Shown here: one piece after another, positions 1-7,022 of the stretch | Layout of the letters: every line of letters starts with the position of its first letter | Numbering within the stretch: the first letter of the stretch is position 1 | From: JAIVGZ01 sp964552205 | Lineage (GTDB): Bacteria > Pseudomonadota > Gammaproteobacteria > Natronospirales > JAIVGZ01 | DNA: 11,263 nt | Reading direction: 5' to 3' | Assembly (NCBI GenBank): GCA_964552205.1 | Contig: CAZKFT010000053.1 | Span: 1 to 11,263 of the forward strand | Program-made: the position numbers and the translations under genes | The notes under the pieces: generated by a model | What the model was told of the DNA's origin: nothing | The model's input: the letters and a program-made list of their open reading frames with translations, nothing else | The model's database searches: none

Positions 1-106
1 TGGGCAAGGGAAATTTGGCATAGATGTCCTTCAATTCGTTCTTCCAGAAAGGAGTAAAGGTTGTAGCGTTGGAAGTCGACGTCATTGGTGACGTTTCTGA
101 CTCCAT
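1..106 (-). CDS. 5' part of an unrecognised minus-strand gene
   Basis: Reading from the ATG at 106-104, the frame stays open to the left edge for 35 codons and begins MESETSPMTSTSN. A more ordinary soluble stretch with a Trp and alternating charged residues (FWKNELKDIYAKFPLP) follows. An in-frame stop lies just upstream of this ATG. A second minus-strand frame, from the ATG at 191-189, is also open to the edge for 63 codons; it starts with a hydrophobic stretch (MVSFFIFQILTSFLF). I cannot tell from this fragment which frame is real, or whether both are joined by splicing. I prefer the first because of its composition. No family is recognised. Confidence 0.4.
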   Translation of the reverse strand, partial: MESETSPMTSTSNATTFTPFWKNELKDIYAKFPLP

Positions 107-273
107 GCTCTTTCACAAAAATCGAACTGATGTTGTTTGATTTTCGAAACAAGAATGATGTGAGAATTTGAAAAATGAAAAAAGATACCATCTTGATTTC
201 AAAGTGCGCGCCAGAGTCCTTGGTGAAAATAGCACAAATTTTTCAGAGAAAATAGGAGAAATAAAGAAAAATT
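107..273. other. Intergenic stretch left of the WD40 remnant
   Basis: This AT-rich stretch separates the minus-strand gene start from the WD40 remnant. Apart from the alternative minus-strand frame noted for the left-edge gene (ATG at 191), I see no coding signal, RNA gene or clear promoter here. It contains a locally GC-rich run (GTGCGCGCC) near 205. Confidence 0.4.
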
Positions 274-546
274 GTGATTTTTATTAGTAGATATTTTGCC
301 GCCATTACTCGAGATTGTTTACTTTGTATTTGGATACTTCCATTTGGTGCATTACTCAAGCTCTTTTTTGCTCCTGTTAATGTTGGGTCTCTTCAATCTT
401 TTGCATTTTCTCCCGATAATAAGTTTCTACTTGTCAGTTTGGCCACAAAAAAAATCCGAATGATCGACATCGAGACAGGACAACCTATTTTCACTCGACC
501 TGAAATAAAACTCGAAGATTCCTTGCTATCTCATCCACAGTTCTAA
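274..546 (+). pseudogene. Truncated remnant of the neighbouring F-box/WD40 gene
   Basis: The open frame has no ATG at its beginning (first possible start is GTG). Its product closely matches the C-terminal part, about residues 345-435, of the intact protein encoded at 668-2005. Shared blocks include FAAIT, LLCIW, GAL and FSPDN, followed by a TRP near the end. Compared with the intact gene it lacks the roughly 20-residue Lys-rich segment between the last beta-propeller-like repeat and the tail. It also lacks the F-box and all the earlier repeats. It is most simply a decayed partial tandem duplication. Translation from a non-ATG start, or use as a trailing exon, is possible but unsupported. AATAAA follows at 563-568. 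Confidence 0.75.
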
Positions 547-667
547 TCACATACACATATTGAATAAATCCATATCGAATTTTATCAAGTTGTTCTCGTT
601 TGAAACAAGGGATGTAGCGCAAATCCAATCCTTCTTATAATCTTTACATCAATCATCAGTTACCAAG
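547..667. promoter_or_regulatory. Upstream region of the F-box/WD40 gene
   Basis: This 121-base non-coding stretch holds AATAAA at 563-568, possibly the 3' signal of the degraded copy. It also holds the octamer TAGCGCAA at 615-622, which ends 45 bases before the ATG at 668. An AT-rich run (CTTATAATCTTT) follows at about 633-644, where an initiator or TATA-like element could lie. The promoter role is inferred from position only. Confidence 0.4.
615..622 (+). promoter_or_regulatory. TAGCGCAA octamer, copy 1
   Basis: This exact octamer is shared with 6176-6183, 9968-9975 and 11138-11145, all intergenic. Here it lies 45 bases before the ATG of the F-box/WD40 gene, close to the 43 bases seen before the gene at 10019. 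The function is inferred. Confidence 0.4.
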
Positions 668-2005
668 ATGAATTGCCAGTTGTTGAACAATACTGTGATT
701 CCTTGGCTTTTTGGAAAAGATATCATTCGATTGGCAGTGTCTTCTAAATCCTTGTGGGATGTCGCCAGACCACAAGCGGAACGAGCACACAATCTCGCTC
801 ATCAAGATGCAAACATGAACCTGTATGATATAGAATTTTCTCCGAATGGAAAGATGTTTGCCTATATCGATCCCAAAAATAAAGTTGTTATCTGGGATGC
901 CGAATCTGGAGAAATCCTCGGAACAATAGAAAATGCTATTTCCTTTTCTTTTTCCCCCAATAGTCGCTATTTGTCTACCATCAGCCAAAAATCCAATATC
1001 AGTAACATCATGTGGGACTGTCTTACAAAAACATGTGCCCTGTCCGGGTATGCTGATCTTGAAGTATTTTCGTTAGACAGTCGATATATAGCAAAATCAT
1101 TTCAGAATATTATCTCTGTCTATGATTTTCATACTTCCTGCATTGAAGAAATTCCTTATGACTTAGACTTCCAAAATGGTGAATACGTTTACGATTTACG
1201 ATTTCTGGAAAACAAAAGACTTTTGATTGCAATCGCTTTATTTCTTTATCCATCACAACTAAATCAGTTAGGACGTTACCACCATCAACGCATTATCATT
1301 CTTGATACGAATACTAAACAAGTGGTGTCGTCTTTTAGTGAATTTAATTTTGATGTTTTATATTTGTCCTCGAATGGTTCATCTATCGCTTTTAGTCATG
1401 ATTTTGGAATTAAAGTTCTTTCAACACAAGATAATTTCAAAGAGATATTGTCTATCGGCCACAACCGCGAAGAAATCGCTAATTCTTTATGCTTTTGCAT
1501 ATCTCCTAACAACCACTATTTTTCATATGGCAACATGATCGTCTATGATCTTACGAATCAATCTATGATTCATCTAACATCCCCTCCAAAACTAGAAGAC
1601 CTCGCAAATGGAAAAACAGAATTTATAGTGGAACCACAACAATGGTCATTGGCAACGAATGATTTTGATCTCAAAATAACTGCATTTTCTCATGATGGTC
1701 AATATTTTGCGGCGATCACTGAATCTGGATTACTTTGTATTTGGAACCTACCTTCGGGGGCATTGTGTCATTTATTTTATGATGATGAAGGCTTTTTATT
1801 TTTTTCGTTTTCTCCAGACAATCGCTTTCTTGTGACTGGATCACGTTCACAAGGAATCTCCATGATCTGCTTAGAAACTGCTCAATACAAACTAAAACCT
1901 AAAAAAATACAAACAATCCACTTGAAAAGCAAAGCAGATCAACTGATATACACAAGACCCCAAGTTGAAGGACCAACAAGATATTATTCATCTGTTTTTC
2001 AATAA
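668..2005 (+). CDS. F-box protein with WD40-like repeats
   Basis: This 445-residue protein starts with a short F-box-like segment (about residues 4-36, with IPWLF, DIIRLAVSSKSLW and VARP). That is the form common in giant-virus F-box proteins and would be the contact to SKP1. A degenerate WD40 beta-propeller follows, with repeats recognisable near residues 53-87, 91-125, 130-160, 228-262, 272-302, 334-370 and 374-405. They are marked by FSPN/FSPD turns and by xIWD or VYD endings (for example VVIWD at 73-77 and LCIWN at 356-360). Such proteins act as substrate receptors of SCF ubiquitin ligases. A truncated copy of the 3' part sits upstream at 274-546. SKP1 and two more F-box genes are in the window. 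The F-box call is weaker than the WD40 call because the first helix (LPxE) is poorly conserved. Confidence 0.75.
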   Translation: MNCQLLNNTVIPWLFGKDIIRLAVSSKSLWDVARPQAERAHNLAHQDANMNLYDIEFSPNGKMFAYIDPKNKVVIWDAESGEILGTIENAISFSFSPNSRYLSTISQKSNISNIMWDCLTKTCALSGYADLEVFSLDSRYIAKSFQNIISVYDFHTSCIEEIPYDLDFQNGEYVYDLRFLENKRLLIAIALFLYPSQLNQLGRYHHQRIIILDTNTKQVVSSFSEFNFDVLYLSSNGSSIAFSHDFGIKVLSTQDNFKEILSIGHNREEIANSLCFCISPNNHYFSYGNMIVYDLTNQSMIHLTSPPKLEDLANGKTEFIVEPQQWSLATNDFDLKITAFSHDGQYFAAITESGLLCIWNLPSGALCHLFYDDEGFLFFSFSPDNRFLVTGSRSQGISMICLETAQYKLKPKKIQTIHLKSKADQLIYTRPQVEGPTRYYSSVFQ

Positions 2006-2036
2006 TGTTCTGATCAATATATAATATCTTTTATTG

Positions 2037-2387
2037 TTACTGAAGGATCAAGCGAAGTTGTTCCTTTTTGGAGATCTCGTTCAAAATACGTTTTTGTCGT
2101 ATTATTTCCCAGTTGCAAAAGTGAGAAGGCTTGAATGTTTCGTCTCCTGTAATAGACCTTGCTTCAGCTGTTATTTCACAATCCACACGCTTATGCATAA
2201 TGATATTCACCAGAATTTCAAAGGCTCTGTTTCTTGCATTTATATCCCCGGGTTTGCCAGTCTCCAAAAGTCGTAATAAGTTCAATTCCGAAGATGACAA
2301 GGGGTTCTTGTTGGAATGATAGACCACCCCAATTTCATAATCATTTCGAACCATAACAACTACAGACAGATTCTCTTCCAGCAACAT
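2037..2387 (-). CDS. Unrecognised protein, tandem paralogue A
   Basis: The frame extends back to an ATG at 2429, which would overlap the preceding gene by 13 bases. I prefer the internal ATG at 2387-2385 (116 residues, starting MLLEENLSVVVMV) for two reasons. It aligns with the start of the upstream paralogue, and it follows an AT-rich box (TATAATAAAA). An ATG at 2420 would give a 4-base ATGA overlap and is a third option. The protein resembles its neighbour at 2417-2794 throughout: a hydrophobic beta strand at the N terminus, a central helical part, then a shared motif with SG/TG, E-[TS]-F and a conserved Trp (TGDETFKP...NW) and a matching tail. No known family or catalytic motif is recognised. 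AATAAA lies one base past the stop on this strand. Confidence 0.7.
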   Translation of the reverse strand: MLLEENLSVVVMVRNDYEIGVVYHSNKNPLSSSELNLLRLLETGKPGDINARNRAFEILVNIIMHKRVDCEITAEARSITGDETFKPSHFCNWEIIRQKRILNEISKKEQLRLILQ

Positions 2388-2416
2388 TTTTATTATACTA
2401 CACTTTTTCGTTTCAA

Positions 2417-2794
2417 TCATAGCGCACATTTTACAACATAGAACTTGATTGTTTGTTGCTGTGATATGCGATACACTTGTTGGACATTAGAGATTTGCTT
2501 CCATTGCAAAAAGGCATCTGGCGAAAAAGACTCTTGTCCCGAAACATAACATCCATCTGTGATCAAACGTGGATTGCTTTCTTTTTTTGCAATCGACTCA
2601 CAAAATACTTGCAATGCTTTACTTGCCAACTCATTCGATCTGGTAATAGTATCATTCTCTTGAAATATGGCAAGCCATTGTCTCTCGTGTGAATTGTGTG
2701 GAAAATCGTTTTTTCGATAGAAATACCTCGAAGGATCTTTGTAATCAATCACAATCACCACAATTGCTTCAAATTCGTCCATTCTCTCTCTCAC
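2417..2794 (-). CDS. Unrecognised protein, tandem paralogue B
   Basis: This 125-residue protein begins MRERMDEFEAIVVIVIDYKD. It aligns along its length with the next gene downstream on this strand: both open with a run of Val/Ile followed by a DY motif. Near the C terminus both carry the pattern [ST]Gx[ED][ST]F-x-P-x-x-F-x-x-W, seen here as SGQESFSPDAFLQW. The two genes are probably a tandem duplication and may be transcribed together. The gene is divergent from MCM5; the 90 bases between them carry a 16-base perfect palindrome. The function is unknown. Confidence 0.7.
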   Translation of the reverse strand: MRERMDEFEAIVVIVIDYKDPSRYFYRKNDFPHNSHERQWLAIFQENDTITRSNELASKALQVFCESIAKKESNPRLITDGCYVSGQESFSPDAFLQWKQISNVQQVYRISQQQTIKFYVVKCAL

Positions 2795-2884
2795 CTAAGC
2801 GACATTTTTTGCTGGACCTACCATGACCCGGTCATGACCGGGCCAAGACCAGACCTTAAAAGCATTTATAAAAAAATTTCAAAC
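2795..2884. promoter_or_regulatory. Divergent promoter region between paralogue B and MCM5
   Basis: The two ATGs face away from each other over 90 bases. The region holds the perfect palindrome CCCGGTCATGACCGGG at 2827-2842 and, further right, a TATA-like run (TATAAAAAAATTT, from 2867) ending a few bases before the MCM5 ATG at 2885. The arrangement suggests shared control of both genes; this is inferred. Confidence 0.5.
2827..2842. promoter_or_regulatory. Perfect 16-base palindrome, copy 1
   Basis: CCCGGTCATGACCGGG equals its own reverse complement. Related imperfect copies lie at 9934-9949 and 11104-11119, each also between divergent genes. All share the centre TCATGA and the outer CCC...GGG arms. 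Such symmetry fits a site for a dimeric DNA-binding protein. This copy is more GC-rich than its surroundings. Confidence 0.55.
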
Positions 2885-5066
2885 ATGTCTGGTTGGGATT
2901 TAGGTCAAGTAACACTTTCTGGTAACAACAGCAAGAACGTTGTGGTGAACGAATTCAGTGACGATTCACTCGTGGTGCATTTCCGACAGTTTATCAAGGA
3001 GTTTTATGTGGAAAATCACTTTATTTACTGGGAACAATTGTTGGCCAATTTGCAGATGGAAAATTATTCCTTGGTGATTCGATTGGAGCATTTGAATGCT
3101 TTTTTACCAAGTCTGTTTGAAGCACTCACTGAAAAACCATCCTCTACAATTGCTCTTTTTTGTGAAGCCGCTTCTCAACAAGCTAAACATCTCTATCCCA
3201 ACTTCAATGCCTCGATTCAAGTCCTTTTTGAATCCAAACAAGATGTTGTTGAAATTAGGGACTTATCCAGCCTTCATCTTGCGAAAATTGTTCATATTGC
3301 TGGAATCGTTACTTCCGCGTCTCAAAACCAAGTTAAAGCAACTCGAATTATGCTCCAATGTCGCAACTGCAAGAACTTCCGAGCAATCGAGGCCAAAGAA
3401 GGATGGGGAGGCTATGAAATTCCAACACATTGTGATGCAAATATCCCGAGCAACCAACCTATTTGGTTTCGCAAACGCCACGAGAAATGTCCTCCCAACT
3501 CGTACGAGATAGATTGGTCTAGATGTACTTATGTTAACTGCCAAATTCTCAAGATCCAAGAATTCCCGTGGGCAGTACCCCCTCGTGAGATGCCCAAATA
3601 CGTTATGGTCTATGTCGAACGAGAACTTGTGAGAAAGGTGACACCCGGAACTCGAGTCAACATTGTTGGGATCTTGTCACTTCTCTCTCGCAAAGCAACT
3701 CGAGGAAACACAGGCCGTTTATATATTCGAGCCTATGGGATCAAACCTCACGAATACAACAACTTTGGCTTTGATTTTTCAGCCGAAGAAGAAGCCGAGT
3801 TCCGTCAGATGGCTCAAGATCCTGATATCTACAACAAACTTCTCAAAGCCGTTTGTCCTCGTATCTACGGACATGAAGACATCAAAAAAGCTGTTCTGTG
3901 TCAGCTTTTCAACGGCACAAGCAAATATCTGCCCGACGGCATCCGACTTCGTGGTGAAATCAACGTGCTTTTGATTGGTGATCCAAGCACTGCCAAGTCT
4001 CAAATCCTCAAGTTTGCTGAAACTGTGGCTCCCATTGGTGTCTTTACTTCTGGAAAAGGAAGCAGTGCCGCTGGTCTCACTGCCAGTTTCAACAAGACCA
4101 AAAAAGGCGAATTCTACATTGAAGGCGGAGCCCTGGTGCTTGCTGATGGAGGTATCGTGTGCATCGACGAGTTTGAAAAGATGCGAAGTGAAGATCGCGT
4201 TGCCATACACGAAGCCATGGAACAAGGAACCATCTCTTTGGCCAAAGCAGGAATCACTACTATGCTCAACTCTCGCACTTCTGTCTTGGCTGCTTCCAAC
4301 CCCGCTCATGGTCGCTTTGACAACTTTCGTCCCGCCAATGAACACGTGACCTTACCAGCCACCATTTTGTCTCGCTTTGATCTCATCTTTTTTGTGAAAG
4401 ACCGACTCGATATCAAGCAAGACCTCATCATGGCAAAGCACATTCTGGGAGTCCACCAGAACGCAAGACCCAATTTTCTAGAACCTGAAGTTGAAATTCC
4501 CATTCACAAATTGAAACGTTACATCGCCTTTGCAAGAAGTCGCTGTCAACCGCAAATTTCTGAAGAAGGAGCTGAAGCATTGCAAAACCAATATGTGCAA
4601 ATGCGAAGCCTGGTTCGCCAACGGGAAATCGAGTACAACGAGTCGGGCATTCCTATCACTGTTCGCCAGCTTGAATCCATTATTCGTCTTGCCGAATCTC
4701 TCGCCAAAATGTCCCTCTCTGAAACTGCCACCGAGCTTCACATTAACGAGGCCATCCGCCTCTTTAAAAATGCAACGATGGATGCAGCTACCAACGGAAC
4801 GTGCACTGCTATGAGCGAAACAATGTCTGCCTATGCCTTGCAGCAGATTCAGATTGCCGAGTCTGAAATCCGGAAAAGAATCGCCATCGGGAATCATTAT
4901 TCTGAAAAGCGGCTTATTGATGGTTTTATTTTCTATCGTTTCTGATTAACATATAGACTTGCGAAACATGACCGAGTTTGTCGTGCGAAAAGCCATCAGC
5001 ATTATGGTAGAGCGAAGCGAGCTCGAATACCGATACCAACGAAAGCACATCTTTCGACGCTGTTGA
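2885..5066 (+). CDS. MCM5: MCM5-type replicative helicase subunit (split by a 34-base intron)
   Basis: This is an MCM family AAA+ ATPase, a subunit of the ring helicase that unwinds DNA at replication forks. An N-terminal OB domain has zinc-binding cysteines (C159xxC162, C183, C202). Walker A GDPSTAKS is at 365-372, Walker B CIDEF at 426-430, and the arginine finger SRFD at 496-499. Long blocks (TSGKGSSAAGLTAS, DRVAIHEAMEQ, SIPITVRQLE-like) match MCM5 rather than the other MCM classes. The continuous frame stops at 4945 after 686 codons, inside the C-terminal winged helix. Removing 4923-4956 joins RLID to a second exon ending at 5066. That restores a MCM5-like tail (VVRKAISIMVERSELEYRYQ) and gives 715 residues, close to the usual length. 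The frame runs back to 2696, but the ATG at 2885 matches MCM5 starts and follows a TATA-like run. The helicase call is firm; the exon join is inferred. Confidence 0.9.
4923..4956 (+). other. Putative 34-base spliceosomal-type intron in MCM5
   Basis: The segment starts with GT (GTTTTATTTT) and ends with AG (CATATAG). It has a branch-point-like CTGATTAAC about 10 bases before the end. It contains stop codons in the MCM5 frame (TGA at 4943) and in the downstream frame (TAA at 4947). Excising it makes an in-frame join (GAT G/AC TTG) that restores the conserved MCM5 C terminus. An insertion or sequencing error is the alternative. Confidence 0.65.
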
Positions 5067-5071
5067 ATAAA
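5066..5071 (+). terminator. AATAAA overlapping the MCM5 stop
   Basis: AATAAA shares its first base with the TGA stop at 5064-5066. The same layout recurs at many genes here, which supports both the signal and 5066 as the true end of MCM5. Confidence 0.5.
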
Positions 5072-5089
5072 CATAGTATTATAGATCCA

Positions 5090-5097
5090 AAATATTT
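5090..5097 (+). promoter_or_regulatory. AAATATTT promoter-like box
   Basis: AAATATTT lies 20 bases before the ATG at 5118. The same octamer lies 19 bases before the ATG at 7929. It matches the motif reported upstream of many Marseilleviridae genes. The similarity is suggestive only, because the motif is AT-rich and palindromic. Confidence 0.35.
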
Positions 5098-5117
5098 TTT
5101 TTCTAATTGAGTAAAAG

Positions 5118-5570
5118 ATGTCTGATGTTCTTCCCATGGAATATGAGATTGAGGGAAAAAATACATATGAGCTGACCATTATATTTCCACCCCAAACAAC
5201 TGCACACAATCTTTCATTAAAAATTCAGTGCAATGCTACCCAGATTTTCATCCAGAATTTTCCATCCATCACTTTGAAAGATACAAGCCAACCTGGAAAA
5301 CTTTCAGGGACTGTAAGTCGGGACCGCATTCTTCTCAAATCAACCAATTTCCTTGTTGACCAAAATGTAGACACTACTCTTTCCTCTTGTAGTTCCAACC
5401 CCAAATTCACTCTAGAAAGCACCTCCATGTTGCTTGTTGATTACAAGAAAAAGAAATCTAGTGCCATTGTTTGGATTATCTTGGTAATTGTAGTCGTCCT
5501 TCTGATCGCAGCTGGTGTTGCTTATTATTTCCTTCGGATGAAACAATTGAAAAAGAGGATGATTAAATAA
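5118..5570 (+). CDS. Unrecognised protein with a C-terminal membrane anchor
   Basis: This 150-residue protein has a 110-residue N-terminal domain rich in Ser, Thr and alternating hydrophobic residues, as in a beta-rich fold. A Lys cluster (YKKKK) is followed by one strongly hydrophobic segment (about 115-138, AIVWIILVIVVVLLIAAGVAYYFL) and a basic tail (KQLKKRMIK). No signal peptide is seen. The tail beyond the anchor is only about 12 residues, so a tail-anchored or virion-envelope protein is plausible. Several NxS/NxT sites are present (for example NLS, NAT). The family is unknown. It faces the thymidine kinase gene with only six bases between the two stop codons. Confidence 0.75.
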   Translation: MSDVLPMEYEIEGKNTYELTIIFPPQTTAHNLSLKIQCNATQIFIQNFPSITLKDTSQPGKLSGTVSRDRILLKSTNFLVDQNVDTTLSSCSSNPKFTLESTSMLLVDYKKKKSSAIVWIILVIVVVLLIAAGVAYYFLRMKQLKKRMIK

Positions 5571-5582
5571 AAAAGTTTATTT
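5565..5582. terminator. Bidirectional AATAAA hairpin between convergent genes
   Basis: AAATAAA (5565-5571), a four-base loop and TTTATTT (5576-5582) form an inverted repeat that spans both stop codons. Each strand therefore reads AATAAA overlapping its own TAA. It probably serves as a shared 3'-end signal, and the hairpin may itself help mark the transcript ends. Confidence 0.5.
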
Positions 5583-6134
5583 TGACGATTGGAGGTAGCA
5601 GTGTCGGCACAAGGGGAGGTATTCGCTGGAACCAATCATCACTTCTTCTTGACTTGGAGCAATACGAAAGGAGAAGGAGGCAATGTTGAAGCATTTCTTG
5701 CAAACCGCATGCAACTTGTCATATTGCTCTGCTTTAGGGATCAAGTAGGGAATACGACCAAAGGGTTTTTGTTGAAAGGTGCCATCCAATGCTGCAATAA
5801 TCACCACCTTGTTTTCGTTTGCCAATTGTTCTGCAATCGTGTCAATGTCGGGAACAAACTGTCCCTCGTCGACTAAAATTACATCGTATGATTTGATTGT
5901 TTCATAGACTTCTCCTAATGTCTCTGCAACAATGGCTTTTGTTTCCAACCGGTCATGGGTCGATACTGAATCGACCGAGTAGCGAGTGTCCTTCTTATAC
6001 TTGACCAATATAGTGGACTTGCCAGCGATTTGGTAGATGCGAGCCCGGCGAAGCAATTCAGACGTTTTGCCAGAAAACATACATCCCACAATCAACTGGA
6101 TATGGCCACGACCTGAGCTATCAAAAAAGTTCAT
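5577..6134 (-). CDS. TK: Thymidine kinase (type II, TK1-like)
   Basis: This enzyme phosphorylates thymidine to dTMP with ATP and feeds dTTP synthesis during viral DNA replication. The 185-residue protein has Walker A GCMFSGKT at 17-24, the Walker B/catalytic segment ILVDEGQF at about 86-93 with the catalytic Glu at 90, and the TK1-type DGTFQQKPFG at 117-126. Structural zinc ligands are C145xxC148 and C176xxC179. Length and motifs match cellular and viral TK1 enzymes. The frame continues upstream to 6227 with no ATG, so I start at the ATG at 6134, ten residues before the conserved HIQLIVG strand. It is divergent from the gene at 6244. The TAGCGCAA octamer at 6176-6183 lies between them. Confidence 0.95.
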   Translation of the reverse strand: MNFFDSSGRGHIQLIVGCMFSGKTSELLRRARIYQIAGKSTILVKYKKDTRYSVDSVSTHDRLETKAIVAETLGEVYETIKSYDVILVDEGQFVPDIDTIAEQLANENKVVIIAALDGTFQQKPFGRIPYLIPKAEQYDKLHAVCKKCFNIASFSFRIAPSQEEVMIGSSEYLPLCRHCYLQSSK

Positions 6135-6243
6135 CTCGGGGGCTTTGTTATGATTAGTGACAAACTGTTTTTGAATAGCGCAAGTTGTTCTTTGATGTTT
6201 GTGGCAAATAGAAAAGCTCAAGAACAAGAGTTTTCCTTGACCA
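6135..6243. promoter_or_regulatory. Divergent promoter region between TK and the gene at 6244
   Basis: This 109-base region separates the TK ATG from the plus-strand gene at 6244. It contains TAGCGCAA at 6176-6183: 41 bases from the TK start on the minus strand, where it reads TTGCGCTA, and 60 bases from the plus-strand start. Unlike the other three divergent regions it has no TCATGA palindrome. Confidence 0.4.
6176..6183 (+). promoter_or_regulatory. TAGCGCAA octamer, copy 2
   Basis: The same octamer occurs at 615, 9968 and 11138. Here it sits between the divergent TK and membrane protein genes. Its GCGC core is self-complementary, so it could act in either direction. Confidence 0.35.
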
Positions 6244-6987
6244 ATGTTAATTTCAATGGGAACTAATTTTCAAGTTGAATTGTTCTCCATTCTCAATCCC
6301 ATTGCATCTACCTTTTCAACAAGATCTGATGAATGGGTTGAAATAGTGCATGTTTTAAACAACTTTAACGATACCAAGATAAAAAAGACCCCGTCTCTTC
6401 AGGATGATTATCTGAATGTGATTCAATCAGCCTCAGAATTAAACAATCATATATTCGACATCTTACACATTCTTCAATCAAACATCCAGACACTTTTATT
6501 GAGTATCCCGGAAAAAAGAGCTGATGTTTTGAATTTCGTCAAGGAAAGACTTTTTCGAGTTCAAAAAGAGATAAAACAATTGATAGAAACTTACAACCAT
6601 TTGGTGGATCTTCTTGCACTTTTCATTCAAAAATTGGATCTGTCTCAAAACAACCCTCAGTCAGAGTCGTTGTTATTGAATTCAATTCTTATTTGTTCTA
6701 CTTCTGTTCCTGTCGTTGTTTACATCTTTTCCATCTTGTTTCTTGTTGTTCGTTTCTCATTGGAATCACAATCCGAGCAAAAAATGGAGACCTTTATGGA
6801 GGATTTTGTGGAAACTTTGAAAACACAAGTTATATCAAGTCTGCATTCAAAGCGATCTAAAGAAATCCAACATGTTCAGGACGAGCTTTCCAAGGTGCGA
6901 TTCAAAGATTATTTGAATCTTGATACAATCCTTCCCAAAATGAATCATGTTTTGAATTCCGCAATCAAACAACACCTTACCTGCTAA
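6244..6987 (+). CDS. Unrecognised helical membrane protein
   Basis: This 247-residue protein has a mainly helical N-terminal half (about residues 55-135) with heptad-like spacing of Leu/Ile, including a probable coiled coil near 95-130. One hydrophobic segment (about 144-170, with SVPVVVYIFSILFLVV) looks membrane-spanning. A second charged helical half follows (172-247). No signal peptide, enzyme motif or known family is recognised. An ATG five codons in (6256) is an alternative start. The layout, with helices either side of one membrane segment, would suit a virion or host-membrane protein, but this is a guess. The stop overlaps AATAAA (6987-6992). Confidence 0.7.
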   Translation: MLISMGTNFQVELFSILNPIASTFSTRSDEWVEIVHVLNNFNDTKIKKTPSLQDDYLNVIQSASELNNHIFDILHILQSNIQTLLLSIPEKRADVLNFVKERLFRVQKEIKQLIETYNHLVDLLALFIQKLDLSQNNPQSESLLLNSILICSTSVPVVVYIFSILFLVVRFSLESQSEQKMETFMEDFVETLKTQVISSLHSKRSKEIQHVQDELSKVRFKDYLNLDTILPKMNHVLNSAIKQHLTC

Positions 6988-7022
6988 ATAAATTTTTTCA
7001 GTTCTTTGGGGATAGACTTGCA

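Noticed and set aside
2696..2884. N-terminal extension of MCM5 by 63 codons
   Set aside because: It would run across the palindrome and TATA-like promoter region and overlap paralogue B. The ATG at 2885 gives a typical MCM5 start.
3779..4345. 188-codon minus-strand open frame inside MCM5
   Set aside because: It is antisense to the most conserved part of the helicase, and its Ser/Phe-rich composition is that of a shadow frame.
6135..6227. Upstream extension of thymidine kinase
   Set aside because: No ATG is present in the extension (only TTG) and the sequence does not resemble any TK. The ATG at 6134 gives the normal length.
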